Below are positions 55,157 to 63,174 of a DNA stretch of 63,174 nucleotides, piece by piece (positions within the stretch are counted from its first letter, which is position 1; each line of letters begins with the position of its first letter). The position numbers were made by a program, and so were the translations under genes. Under the pieces are notes generated by a model, which ran no database searches, was not told the origin of the DNA, and was given only the letters and a program-made list of their open reading frames with translations. This stretch comes from an uncultured Caulobacterales bacterium. Its GTDB lineage: Bacteria > Pseudomonadota > Alphaproteobacteria > Caulobacterales > Caulobacteraceae. The DNA is taken from positions 1 to 63,174 of the forward strand of contig CAIOYC010000042.1 of the NCBI GenBank assembly GCA_903862425.1, read 5' to 3'.

Positions 55157-55231
55157 TGGTAGGCCGGGTGGGGGTCGAACCCACGACCACTCGATTAAAA
55201 GTCGGGTGCTCTACCACTGAGCTACCGGCCC
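55157..55231 (-). tRNA. tRNA-Lys (anticodon TTT)
   Basis: On the minus strand the sequence runs from GGGCCGG (acceptor) through AGCTCAGTGGTAGAGC (D arm), the CTTTTAA anticodon loop, and GTGGG-TTCGACC-CCCAC (T arm) to CCGGCCT-A-CCA. The CCA end is encoded. The first acceptor pair is G-U. The anticodon stem CCCGA/TCGAG has one C-A mismatch (position 28-42), where an otherwise perfect stem would have a pair. A T-run follows the CCA. Confidence 0.92.
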
Positions 55232-55389
55232 ACGCCGCGAGGCGAGGCGGCTTCCTAACCCTAGCCGTGCAAGTTCACAACCGCCCAAGTTCACGGCTAA
55301 CGGGAGCCAAATCGCGACGGCTGCCGTTACGCTTGGGATTTTTCAGGATTAGGGCATACTCCTGATCGGGGCGAGGTTCGGAGGGTATT

Positions 55390-56118
55390 ATGAACGCACG
55401 CACCATTTGCGTTCTGGCGACGGCAGGTACGGCGGCTGGCCTTTCGGCCTGCGCCTCAATGCCCAAGACGCAAGCTGGCGACTATGCCAATCGGGGAGGG
55501 GCTGCGGCCGGTTCGGCTGCAGCGGATACCTATTCCGGCTTGGGCGATGCGGCCAAGGCGCCCCTGCGCGACTTCAACATCGTGCGCGATCAGATTCCCC
55601 CCATCCTGGTGCGCGCCTACGCTCGACCCTATGACCAGACTGGCCTCGACACCTGCCCGGCGATTGAGGAGCAGGTGCGCCAGCTCGATCTCGCGCTTGG
55701 CCCAGATGTGGATATCCCGCAGGCGGCGACGCCAGAGCAAGACATGTTCGCCAAGGGCGCGACCTTCGCCGCCGACGCGGCTCTGGATGCTGTGCGCTCC
55801 GCCACCACGGGCGTGATCCCGGTGCGCAGCTGGGTTCGGCGAATCTCCGGCGCCAACCGGATGGAGCAGCAGGCCAAGTCGGTGGCGCTCGCCGGATCGG
55901 TGCGGCGCGGCTATCTCAAGGCTATCGGTCAGGCCAAAGGCTGCGACTGGCCCGCCTCACCGCTGTCCCCCCAGACGACGACCGAGGTGCGGCAGGGACC
56001 GGTGGCGGCGCCCTCTCCGGTCGTACCCAGCGCCACGCCGGTAGCCCTGCAGACGGCAGCCCAAGCGACACCCATCAGCAATACCGGGCCTAACGCTACG
56101 CTTAAGCCGCAGCATTGA
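55390..56118 (+). CDS. Outer-membrane lipoprotein, unknown
   Basis: A 242-residue lipoprotein. The signal MNARTICVLATAGTAAGLSAC ends in a lipobox (LSAC) with Cys21 as lipidation site. A conserved-looking central region (RDFNIVRDQIPPILVRAYARPYD, CPAIEEQVRQLDLALGPDVD, RSWVRRISGANRMEQQAKSVALAGSVRRGYLKAIG) resembles alphaproteobacterial lipoproteins of unknown function. The tail is rich in Pro, Ser and Thr. Convergent with the phosphodiesterase gene. Confidence 0.75.
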   Translation: MNARTICVLATAGTAAGLSACASMPKTQAGDYANRGGAAAGSAAADTYSGLGDAAKAPLRDFNIVRDQIPPILVRAYARPYDQTGLDTCPAIEEQVRQLDLALGPDVDIPQAATPEQDMFAKGATFAADAALDAVRSATTGVIPVRSWVRRISGANRMEQQAKSVALAGSVRRGYLKAIGQAKGCDWPASPLSPQTTTEVRQGPVAAPSPVVPSATPVALQTAAQATPISNTGPNATLKPQH

Positions 56119-56124
56119 GGCTGG

Positions 56125-57780
56125 TCAGGCGGTCTGTCTGAGCGGCGCGCCGTCGAGATAGCTTTCGTTGAGATAGACTTCGGCCTCGCGCGCATCCAGC
56201 GCTGGGGCGTAACCGAACCCTTGACCGTAGTGGCAGCCGAGGGCGGCCAAGCGGCGGGCCACGGCGACGGTCTCCACCCCCTCCGCCACCACTTCGAGGC
56301 CAAGGTCGCGGCCCAGGGACGCGACAGAGCGGACGATCTTTTCCGACCCTTCGTTCTCCGCCATCGTGCGCACAAAATATCGGTCGATCTTCAGCGTCTC
56401 GAACGGCAGGCGAGTGAGGTACGCGAGGGACGAGAAGCCGGTGCCGAAGTCGTCGAGCGACACGCCGGCGCCGGCGTTGCGGAAAGCCTGCAGCGTCACC
56501 GCCGCGCTTTCCGGATCGCGCATGATGTCGCTTTCTGTGATCTCGATCTTGAGGGCGCGGGGCGGCAGCTTGTGGCGTCGCACCAACTCGGCCACGAAGT
56601 CCACCAGCCTGTCGTCCTCAATCTCGCCGGTAGTGAGATTCACGGCGATGAAGAGCTCGCCCGCTTCCGGGTGGGCGTTGCGCCAGGTCTCGATCTGGGC
56701 GGCGGAGGTTTGCAGGATGTGGCGGCCCAAAGCCCCCATCTGCCCGGCGTCGGCGATCAGGGGCAGGAAGTCGTCCGGCATGATCAGTCCGCGCTTGGGA
56801 TGCTTCCAGCGGGCGAGCGCCTCGAATCCGGCCAGCCGTCCGGTCTCCAGATGTGCGATGGGCTGGAAGAAGGGGGTGATCTCGCCGCGTTGCAGGGCGC
56901 CGTGCAGGTCCGCTTCCAGCGCCAGGCGTGATAGGCCATCGCCAGCGGGCGGTTTGGCCACCGAAAGGGTCTTTCCTGCGCTCTTGGCGCTCTGAAGGGC
57001 GACCGAAGCGCGGCGGACGAGGTCGTGGGCGTCGGCGTCCGCGCCGCCCTCGGCCCGCGCCTGGCCGATCCAGAGCGATGGATGAATATCGACGCCGCGG
57101 ATGGACAGCGGCGCTTCCAGCGTGGCGCGGATAGGGGGCAGAAGGTCGTCGCCGCCCGCCTCGTCCAATATGAAGGCGAACTCGTCCTCGCCGATGCGAG
57201 CGGGCGCGCACTCGGCCGGTATGGCGCTGGCCAGGCGCGCGCCGAGCACGCGCAGCACCAGATCGGCGCGCTCGGGGCCGAGACCCTCGTTCAGGCGGCG
57301 CAGGCGCGCCAGGTCGGCGGAGATCAGCCGGATCGAGCCCGGTTGCTGCAGGCGTTGCTCCACGCGGCGCAGAAAGCTGGCCCGGTCGAGCAGGCCGGTC
57401 AGGGCGTCATAGGTCTCGGTGACCCTGGGCCTGGGCACGATCAGCCCCGTGGCGCACTGCCCCCCTTCCAGCCAGACGCCGCGCCACAGGGCGGCCGGAC
57501 CGCCCGCCACGCGTAGGGTGGCCTGGGCGAGGCCGCCGTCGCTGGGTGTCAGAAGGTGGTCGAGGGTGGCGCGATCGTCGTCATCGGTCAGGGCAGCCAG
57601 GGCGGCGCGGCTGCAGAACGGGGCGAGGGGTTGCAGGCCGAGGGCTCGCAGGTCGCCCATAAGTTCGAGCCGGTCTGCGGACGCGTCGAAGCGCCATAGA
57701 GCCGCGCCAGCACCCCCCAGGGCCTCAAGAAGCGCGGTGGTGCTCGCCCAGCCGCGTGGTTCGCCGCTCACCATGCTCAT
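56125..57780 (-). CDS. PdeA-like GEDEF/EAL phosphodiesterase
   Basis: A 551-residue protein: a PAS-like N-terminal domain (1-115), a degenerate diguanylate-cyclase domain with GEDEF at 197-201 instead of GGDEF, and an EAL domain beginning with FEALARW (EALAR at 320-324). The EAL domain keeps the main catalytic pattern (NLTTGEIEDD, EITESDIM, LDDFGTGFSS, LKIDRYFV), so it should cleave cyclic di-GMP. The established case is Caulobacter PdeA (CC3396), where a GEDEF domain binds GTP and activates the EAL domain. The start is 57780 or 57774. Orthology to PdeA is inferred from architecture. Confidence 0.87.
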   Translation of the reverse strand: MSMVSGEPRGWASTTALLEALGGAGAALWRFDASADRLELMGDLRALGLQPLAPFCSRAALAALTDDDDRATLDHLLTPSDGGLAQATLRVAGGPAALWRGVWLEGGQCATGLIVPRPRVTETYDALTGLLDRASFLRRVEQRLQQPGSIRLISADLARLRRLNEGLGPERADLVLRVLGARLASAIPAECAPARIGEDEFAFILDEAGGDDLLPPIRATLEAPLSIRGVDIHPSLWIGQARAEGGADADAHDLVRRASVALQSAKSAGKTLSVAKPPAGDGLSRLALEADLHGALQRGEITPFFQPIAHLETGRLAGFEALARWKHPKRGLIMPDDFLPLIADAGQMGALGRHILQTSAAQIETWRNAHPEAGELFIAVNLTTGEIEDDRLVDFVAELVRRHKLPPRALKIEITESDIMRDPESAAVTLQAFRNAGAGVSLDDFGTGFSSLAYLTRLPFETLKIDRYFVRTMAENEGSEKIVRSVASLGRDLGLEVVAEGVETVAVARRLAALGCHYGQGFGYAPALDAREAEVYLNESYLDGAPLRQTA

Positions 57781-57818
57781 CCCCGTTGGAGCGAGGATCG
57801 GGGAGCGAGGACCGGGCG

Positions 57819-58406
57819 TCAGCGCCCGGCGGGCTCGTCTCCGATCAGCCCAAACAGGAGATGATCTCGCCAATTGCCATTAATTTTCAAATAACCGCGG
57901 GCCATTCCCTCCTCGCTGAAGCCGACTTTCAGCAACAGACGGCGCGAGGCGCCGTTGTCAGTGCAGCAAGCGGCCTCCACTCTGTGAAGACCGAGCGTAT
58001 GGAAGGCGAAGCGGGTGATGGTCTGCACCCCCGCCGAGATGTAGCCGTGACGGGCATAGGGCGCGCCGGCCCAATAGCCTATCTCGCCCGACTGGGCGAC
58101 GCCGCGCATGATGTTGCGCAGGTTCACTCCGCCCACTAGCGCCCCATCCTCCTCGCGGAAGACGAAGAAGGCATGGCCGAGACCGAGGTCGCGGTCGCGG
58201 GCATAAAGGGCGAGGCGACGGCGGAAGGCGGGCTTGGTGAGGTCATCCGCGGGCCAGGTGGGCTCCCATGGCTGCAGGAATTCGCGCGAAGCGGTGCGCA
58301 ACTCGGACCATTCACGGAAGTCGGACATGCGCGGAGGACGCAGGCGCACGCCCTCGCCCTCCAGCGCCCAGCGCTCGTCCGGCCCGATGAAGTTCAATAC
58401 CGCCAT
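57819..58406 (-). CDS. GNAT N-acetyltransferase (RimJ/RimL type)
   Basis: A 195-residue acetyltransferase. The start at 58406 gives MAVLNFIGPDERWALEGEGVRLRPP, typical for this group. The acetyl-CoA site is in GEIGYWAGAPYARHGYISAGVQTITRFAF, and HRVEAACCTDNGASRRLLLKVGFSEEG is the C-terminal signature. RimJ/RimL enzymes acetylate N-termini of ribosomal proteins or small substrates. It lies between rnhA and the PdeA-like gene on the same strand; co-transcription is possible. Confidence 0.88.
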   Translation of the reverse strand: MAVLNFIGPDERWALEGEGVRLRPPRMSDFREWSELRTASREFLQPWEPTWPADDLTKPAFRRRLALYARDRDLGLGHAFFVFREEDGALVGGVNLRNIMRGVAQSGEIGYWAGAPYARHGYISAGVQTITRFAFHTLGLHRVEAACCTDNGASRRLLLKVGFSEEGMARGYLKINGNWRDHLLFGLIGDEPAGR

Positions 58407-58450
58407 AGTGGTTGTGTAACCGAAGCGGTGGGGCGCCGTCACCTGTCCGC

Positions 58451-58894
58451 TCAACCACGCTGGCGCATGGCGGCGATCGCCGCGCGGGCCAGGCTGTCGG
58501 CGCGCTCGTTCAAGGGATGGCCCGCGTGACCTTTGACCCAGTGCCAGCGGACCTCGTGGCGCAGGCGCGCCTGATCCAGGCGCTTCCAAAGGTCGTCGTT
58601 CTTCACTGGCTTCTTGTCGGCGGTCAGCCAGCCGCGCGCTTTCCAGCCGCGCAGCCATTCGGTGATGCCCTGGCGCACATACTGGCTGTCGGTATGCAGG
58701 TCGATGCTGCACGGACGGGTCAGCGCCTCGAGCGCGGCGATGGCGGCCATCAACTCCATGCGGTTGTTGGTGGTCTGCGGATCACCGCCGGAAATCTCTT
58801 TCTCGCGGCCCTTGGATATCAGCACAGCGCCCCAACCACCGGGGCCAGGGTTTCCGCTGCAGGCGCCATCGGTATAGATGAGGACAGGGGTCAA
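58451..58894 (-). CDS. rnhA: Ribonuclease HI
   Basis: A 147-residue ribonuclease that cleaves the RNA strand of RNA-DNA hybrids. The DEDD residues are Asp9 ([12 protein letters not shown]), Glu47 ([10 protein letters not shown]), Asp69 (LHTDSQYV) and Asp133 ([11 protein letters not shown]). The TTG start at 58894 overlaps the TGA of thrB, and no ATG fits the N-terminus. Translation is probably coupled to thrB, an arrangement common in Caulobacterales. Confidence 0.95.
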   Translation of the reverse strand: MTPVLIYTDGACSGNPGPGGWGAVLISKGREKEISGGDPQTTNNRMELMAAIAALEALTRPCSIDLHTDSQYVRQGITEWLRGWKARGWLTADKKPVKNDDLWKRLDQARLRHEVRWHWVKGHAGHPLNERADSLARAAIAAMRQRG

Positions 58895-59844
58895 AGGATC
58901 GCCTTCAGGCCATCGGTGCGGTGGAAGTCGAGGCGGCGGGCATAGTCCATCGGGTTCTTCGGCGTCACCAAGGCGCCGTCCGCCCCGCGCTCCCAATCCA
59001 CCAGCCGGGTCAGGAAGAAGCGCACGGCCGCGCCGCGCGCCAGGATCGGCAGGGCGTCGCGCTCTTCGTCGGTCAGAGGGCGTTCGGCCTCGTAGCCGGC
59101 GATCAGGGCGCGGGCGTGACCGGGGGAGAAGCGGTGCTCGGGGTCGAAGCACCAGGCATTGAGGCAGATCGCCAGATCGTAGGCCAGGGCGTCGTCGCAG
59201 GCGAAATAGAAGTCGATGGCTCCGGCGAACCGGGTCTCGTCGAAGAAGACATTGTCCGGGAAGAAGTCCGCATGGATTGGGCCGGTCGGCAGGTCTGTGG
59301 GCCAGGTTGCGGCCACGGCTGCAAGATCGGCCGCGATTCGCTGGTCCAGCCCCGGCTCGAGCCGCGCCGCCGCATCCTGCCGCCCCTTGAACAAAGGAGT
59401 CCACGCCGCGAGGCCAAGGGTGTTGGCGCGGCGTCCTGCAAAGCCTTCGGCGGCGGCGTGGAGTCTGGCGAGACCCACGCCCGCCGCCTCGCAGTGGGCC
59501 ACGGTAGGGCGCCGCACCGACAGTCCGTTCAGGAAGGTGCAGAGGGCTGCGGGCTTACCGCGAACACGGGTCAGAGCGTTGCCACAACGATCTGGTACGG
59601 GGATGGGGCAGGGGAAGCCATGCGCCGCCAAGGTCTGCATCAGTCCGATGAAATAGGGCAGTTCGTCCTCGCGAACCCGGCGCTCATAGATGGTCAGAAC
59701 GAACCGGCCGCGCTCGGTCTCGAGAATGAAGTTGGAGTTCTCGATCCCCTCCGCCACGCCCTTGCACGACAGCGCCCGGCCCAGGTCATACCCGGCCAGG
59801 AGCGTCTCCAACTCCGCATCTGTGATGTCGGTATAAACAGCCAC
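58891..59844 (-). CDS. thrB: Homoserine kinase (ThrB, APH-fold type)
   Basis: A 317-residue kinase that phosphorylates homoserine in threonine biosynthesis. This is the APH-like ThrB type common in alphaproteobacteria, not the GHMP type of E. coli. Signatures are [14 protein letters not shown] near the N-terminus, the catalytic-loop [15 protein letters not shown] and [26 protein letters not shown]. Its TGA overlaps the TTG start of rnhA. Confidence 0.93.
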   Translation of the reverse strand: MAVYTDITDAELETLLAGYDLGRALSCKGVAEGIENSNFILETERGRFVLTIYERRVREDELPYFIGLMQTLAAHGFPCPIPVPDRCGNALTRVRGKPAALCTFLNGLSVRRPTVAHCEAAGVGLARLHAAAEGFAGRRANTLGLAAWTPLFKGRQDAAARLEPGLDQRIAADLAAVAATWPTDLPTGPIHADFFPDNVFFDETRFAGAIDFYFACDDALAYDLAICLNAWCFDPEHRFSPGHARALIAGYEAERPLTDEERDALPILARGAAVRFFLTRLVDWERGADGALVTPKNPMDYARRLDFHRTDGLKAIL

Positions 59845-60037
59845 GTCGCCTGATCGTCTGCGCGGGGGCGGGGGTCAAGCTTCGCCTGCAGTTATGATGC
59901 AAGGACGCACGCGCCAAGCCAAGTCTGCGTGCGCGCATGGGACGCGGGGGTTTCGTTGCGGGCGGACGGCGATGCCGCTATTAAGCCACGGGAGTGCGGT
60001 TCGCTTCCCGCCGCCGTTCCCTTTCCGGATCATCGCT

Positions 60038-60748
60038 ATGCGTCGTTTGTCACTGATCTTTCTGGGCGTCGCCCTGCTCGCCGTCAGCCCGACGGTGAAG
60101 GCCTACGCCCAATCCTCCCAGCGCGACGATGACGCCCGCCGCAAGGCTGAGGCCGAGGACGACGCCAAGAAGAAGAAGAAGGAAAAGGAGTGGAACACCG
60201 ATCCGGCGCCGCTGCCCGACGTGAAGAACGCCGGTCCGTGCCCGTTCGTTAAGGTGCTCTACGACGCCGCTCGCTATGTGGAGCTGAAGGACAACAAGGA
60301 AGCCCTCGCCAATGTGGGCTGGACCGGTGAGATCCAGGGCGTGCGCTCCACCTGTCAATACAAGTCCAACGAACCCATCCGGGTGCAGGCGGCGATCAAT
60401 TTCGGCTTCGGTCGCGGCCCGAACGCCCAGGGTTCGTCAAAGGACTACCGTTACTGGGTGGCCGTCACCACGCGTAACCAGGCGGTGATCAGCAAGCAGT
60501 ATTTCGACGTGATCGGCGAGTTTCAGCCCGGTCAGGACCGCATCAGCGCCGTCGATACCCTGAAAGGCATCACCATCCCGCGCGCCAACGCCTCGGTGAA
60601 CGGCTCCAACTTCGAGATTCTGATCGGCTTCGACGTGACCCCGGACATGGCCGAGTTCAACCGGCTGGGTAAGCGCTTCCGCTCTACCAACGCCACCGAA
60701 ACCCGCGTGGCCACGGGCGGCGCCGGCGCTGGGGGCGGCTCCAACTAG
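60038..60748 (+). CDS. Secreted protein, unknown (Caulobacterales type)
   Basis: A 236-residue protein. The start at 60038 gives a signal peptide ([25 protein letters not shown]); longer upstream frames are rejected because they add no signal. The mature protein has a charged coiled segment ([22 protein letters not shown]) and a domain with [35 protein letters not shown] and [20 protein letters not shown]. It looks like a periplasmic protein of Caulobacteraceae with no known role. It ends two bases before argS and may be co-transcribed. Confidence 0.75.
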   Translation: MRRLSLIFLGVALLAVSPTVKAYAQSSQRDDDARRKAEAEDDAKKKKKEKEWNTDPAPLPDVKNAGPCPFVKVLYDAARYVELKDNKEALANVGWTGEIQGVRSTCQYKSNEPIRVQAAINFGFGRGPNAQGSSKDYRYWVAVTTRNQAVISKQYFDVIGEFQPGQDRISAVDTLKGITIPRANASVNGSNFEILIGFDVTPDMAEFNRLGKRFRSTNATETRVATGGAGAGGGSN

Positions 60749-60750
60749 GT

Positions 60751-62484
60751 ATGACTGATCTGAAGCGGATACTCGGCGAGGCGGTCAGCGCCGCCTTCGC
60801 CGCCGAAGGCTTGCCGTCCGAGCTTGGCCGGGTGGGGCCTTCGGATCGTCCGGATCTGGCCGATTTCCAGTCCAACGGCGCGCTTGCCGCCGCGAAGGCG
60901 AAGGCGAACCCGCGCGAGATTGCGATCCGGGTGGCCGAGCGGCTGAAGGCCGACCCGCGCCTGGCCTCGGTCGAGGTGGCGGGGCCGGGCTTCATCAATC
61001 TCAAGCTCACCGACCAGGCTCTTTCGGAACGCGCCGGCGAGATCGCCGCCGATCCGCGTTCGGGCGGGGAGCTGGTGACGGCGCCGCGCCGAGTGCTGGT
61101 GGACTATGCCGGCCCTAATGTCGCCAAGCCGATGCACGTGGGGCACCTCAGAGCCTCCATCATCGGCGAGGCGATCAAGCGCATCTATCGCTGGCGCGGC
61201 GATAAGGTGATCGGCGACGCCCACTTCGGCGACTGGGGTTTCCAGATGGGCCTGCTCATCGTCGCCGTGGGCGACGAGGGCATCGATCCAGCCGCCCTGA
61301 CGCTGGAGGATCTGGAGCGGCTCTATCCGCAGGCCGCGGGCAAGGCCAAGGCCGACACCGAGTTCCGCGACCGGGCGCGCAGGGCGACAGCCGCGCTGCA
61401 GAACGGCCGCGAGGATTACCGCGCCCTGTGGCGGCGGTTCGTCGAGGTCAGCCGCACGGCCCTTCAGCGCGAGTTCCACGCCCTCGGCGTCGACTTCGAC
61501 CTGTGGAAGGGCGAGAGCGACGCCGATCCTTTGATGGCGCGGATGATTGAGGACCTGCGCGCCAAGGGCCTGCTCGTCCCCGACCAGGGGGCCGAGATCG
61601 TGCGCGTGGCCAGGGATGACGACAAACGCGAGGTCCCGCCGCTGATCGTGGTGTCTTCAGAGGGTTCGGCCATGTACGGCGCGACCGATCTTGCCACCAT
61701 CATCGACCGCAACGCCGTCTTCGAGCCGGCCGGTCAGCCGCGCGACCTGATCCTCTATGTGGTGGACCAGCGCCAGGCGGACCATTTCGAGCAGGTGTTC
61801 CGCGCCGCCTATCTGGCCGACTATGCCCCGGCCGGTTCGCTGGAGCATATCGGCTTCGGCACCATGAACGGAGTGGACGGCAAGCCCTTCAAGACCCGCG
61901 AGGGCGGGGTGCTGAAGCTGCACGACCTCATCACCATGGCCACCGACAAGGCGCGCGAGCGGCTGCACGAGGCGGGGCTCGGCGCAGAGCTTTCGCCGGA
62001 AGATTTCGAGGCCACGGCGCACAAGGTGGCGGTGGCGGCGCTGAAATTCGCCGACCTGTCGAACTTCCGCGGCACCAGCTACGTCTTCGATCTCGACCGC
62101 TTCATGAGCTTCGAGGGCAAGACCGGCCCCTACCTGCTCTATCAGTCGGTGCGGATCAAAAGCCTGCTGCGGCGGGCGAGCGAGCAGGGCGCGACGGCGG
62201 GGCCGGTAGCCATCACTGAGCCTGCCGAACGCGACCTGGCCCTGACGCTGGACGCCTTCGACCAGACGCTGATCGACGCCTATGACAAGCGCGCGCCACA
62301 TACCATAGCCGAGCACGCCTATCGCTTGGCCCAGACCTTCTCGAAGTTCTACGCGGCCTGCCCCATTCTGCAGGCCGGCGCGGAAGCCAGCCGCGCTTCA
62401 CGCCTCACCCTGGCGCAGGCCACCCTGGCCCAGCTGGAGCAGGCGATGAACCTGCTCGGCATCGAAACGCCGGAGCGGATGTAG
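60751..62484 (+). CDS. argS: Arginyl-tRNA synthetase
   Basis: A 577-residue class Ia aminoacyl-tRNA synthetase. The N-terminal Add-1 domain is followed by the HIGH-like motif HVGH (129-132) in [22 protein letters not shown]. The KMSKS position is replaced by KPFKTREGG in [21 protein letters not shown], as usual for many ArgRS of alphaproteobacteria. The C-terminal anticodon-binding helical domain ends in a conserved [11 protein letters not shown]. The start is two bases after the preceding gene. Confidence 0.96.
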   Translation: MTDLKRILGEAVSAAFAAEGLPSELGRVGPSDRPDLADFQSNGALAAAKAKANPREIAIRVAERLKADPRLASVEVAGPGFINLKLTDQALSERAGEIAADPRSGGELVTAPRRVLVDYAGPNVAKPMHVGHLRASIIGEAIKRIYRWRGDKVIGDAHFGDWGFQMGLLIVAVGDEGIDPAALTLEDLERLYPQAAGKAKADTEFRDRARRATAALQNGREDYRALWRRFVEVSRTALQREFHALGVDFDLWKGESDADPLMARMIEDLRAKGLLVPDQGAEIVRVARDDDKREVPPLIVVSSEGSAMYGATDLATIIDRNAVFEPAGQPRDLILYVVDQRQADHFEQVFRAAYLADYAPAGSLEHIGFGTMNGVDGKPFKTREGGVLKLHDLITMATDKARERLHEAGLGAELSPEDFEATAHKVAVAALKFADLSNFRGTSYVFDLDRFMSFEGKTGPYLLYQSVRIKSLLRRASEQGATAGPVAITEPAERDLALTLDAFDQTLIDAYDKRAPHTIAEHAYRLAQTFSKFYAACPILQAGAEASRASRLTLAQATLAQLEQAMNLLGIETPERM

Positions 62485-62537
62485 CCTCCCTATCTGCTGC
62501 TCATCCCCGCGGCTCTTTTGCCCCCAACCTCAGTCAT

Positions 62538-62609
62538 CCTCGGGCTCGACCCGAGGACGGGGCAGCGTTCAGGTCGGAAGCTGCCTCGTGGCCGGGTCGA
62601 GCCCGGCCA
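62538..62609. repeat. Paired CG-rich palindromic repeats
   Basis: CCTCGGG-ctcga-CCCGAGG (62538-62556) is followed by TGGCCGGG-tcgag-CCCGGCCA (62589-62609). The loops are near-reverse-complements of one another (CTCGA/TCGAG). Such pairs of short GC-rich palindromes with CTCGA loops occur widely between genes of Caulobacterales and related bacteria. The function here is probably transcript termination after argS or a mobile palindromic element. Confidence 0.45.
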
Positions 62610-62669
62610 TGACTCGTTTGTTCTGACAATCTTCTCCCGGGGAAAAGTTCTGCCCTGACACTGATGGGC

Positions 62670-63174
62670 ATGACAGAGCTCACTCAATTCTCCTGGGATA
62701 TCATCCGCAGCGAATACGAGCGGGGGCGACCTGCCGGTCGGCTGTGCGAACACTATGGCGTGGCGCGCTCCACCTTCTACGCGCGGGCGAACGCCGAAGG
62801 GTGGCGCAAGCCCGGCGCCCCGCCCCTCGACGGCTATGTGGACACGCCGCCGCCCACGCCGCCGCCCACGCATGAGATGGCGCGCACGGCGCTGGCCCAT
62901 GCGGCCCAGGCCATGGCGCAGGGACGGCTGGCGGAGGCCGAGCGGTGGTCGCGCCTGGTGCGGCGCTTTCGCGACCTGGCCATGGAGGAGCATCGCGCCG
63001 GTGAGTGGATCACCGCCCTCCAACGCGGCGAAGCCAAGGCGCGGGCATTGGAGGGAGTCCAGCCGGTGGACACGTGTCCAGCAGGTGAAGCGGGGCTAAA
63101 CCCTTGTGAGGACGAAGAAACCTTCGAGGGTCTGGACACCCTGGACTGTCCAGAGGACGAGGACGAGTCCAGCC
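62670..63174 (+). CDS. Partial gene, terminase-small-subunit-like HTH protein
   Basis: An open frame of 168 codons that runs off the right end. The ATG at 62670 gives MTELTQFSWDIIRSEYERGRPAGRLCEHYGVARSTFYARANAEGW, an N-terminal HTH-like segment similar to those of some phage terminase small subunits and DUF5681-type proteins. A Pro-rich stretch (VDTPPPTPPPTHE) encoded by a tandem 12-base repeat (CCGCCGCCCACG, twice), a helical region with EEHRAGEW and an acidic tail follow. A phage origin is possible but not supported by neighbours. Confidence 0.6.
   Translation, partial: MTELTQFSWDIIRSEYERGRPAGRLCEHYGVARSTFYARANAEGWRKPGAPPLDGYVDTPPPTPPPTHEMARTALAHAAQAMAQGRLAEAERWSRLVRRFRDLAMEEHRAGEWITALQRGEAKARALEGVQPVDTCPAGEAGLNPCEDEETFEGLDTLDCPEDEDESS

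Noticed and set aside
62821-62875. CRISPR-like short repeats in the last gene
   Set aside because: Only two copies of a 12-base in-frame repeat coding a Pro-rich stretch, without spacers.

Overview
The window is dense, very GC-rich DNA with short intergenic gaps and frequent 4-8 base stop/start overlaps. It contains an encoded-CCA tRNA-Lys, several TonB-dependent receptors, a GEDEF/EAL phosphodiesterase like Caulobacter PdeA, and a neighbouring rnhA-thrB pair. Together these suggest an aerobic alphaproteobacterium, probably of the Caulobacteraceae (Phenylobacterium/Caulobacter-like). That placement is inferred from the gene content only. No rRNA operon, CRISPR array, insertion sequence, prophage or replication origin is visible. 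The gene at the right edge is cut by the window.

Layout, left to right. 1-2946: a gene-free structured stretch, then two tandem paralogous thiolases with similar upstream blocks. 2981-14047: a secreted M28 peptidase coupled to a 38-residue membrane protein, rlmN, a DUF350 protein, a trypsin-like protease, an ABM protein, DUF885 and M24 peptidases, prmA and a PaiB-like protein. 14427-23638: a DctB/DctD two-component pair facing dctA, a TonB receptor and a periplasmic alpha/beta hydrolase. 23704-33363: a TetR regulator, a second TonB receptor, a sulfatase, a GH3 glycosidase, an acyl-CoA synthetase and a cytochrome P450. 33370-40376: a LysR regulator facing a complete RND efflux operon.

40401-48403: small unknown genes around a CtrA-like box, leuB behind a highly self-complementary leader, a ferredoxin reductase overlapping leuB, a third thiolase, and an operon of an APH-like kinase, a DUF6285 protein and an acyl-CoA dehydrogenase, followed by a histidine-kinase remnant. 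48453-55115: a secreted carboxylesterase facing a TetR regulator, a cystathionine beta-synthase/gamma-lyase pair, and a TDT-family transporter broken by an in-frame amber codon. 55157-63174: tRNA-Lys, an outer-membrane lipoprotein, the PdeA-like protein, a GNAT enzyme, rnhA, thrB, a secreted unknown, argS and a partial gene.

The common theme is import and breakdown of organic compounds. TonB receptors and secreted hydrolases, sulfatase and glycosidase act in the envelope. The acyl-CoA synthetase, P450, ferredoxin reductase, acyl-CoA dehydrogenase and three thiolases could then carry out beta-oxidation-type degradation of a lipid, terpenoid or steroid-like skeleton. The DctBD-dctA-TonB receptor-hydrolase group looks like a separate uptake unit for a dicarboxylate or one of its esters. 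The most unusual features are the DctD-like regulator without a recognisable GAFTGA loop, the leuB leader, the amber-interrupted transporter, and the small translationally coupled genes.
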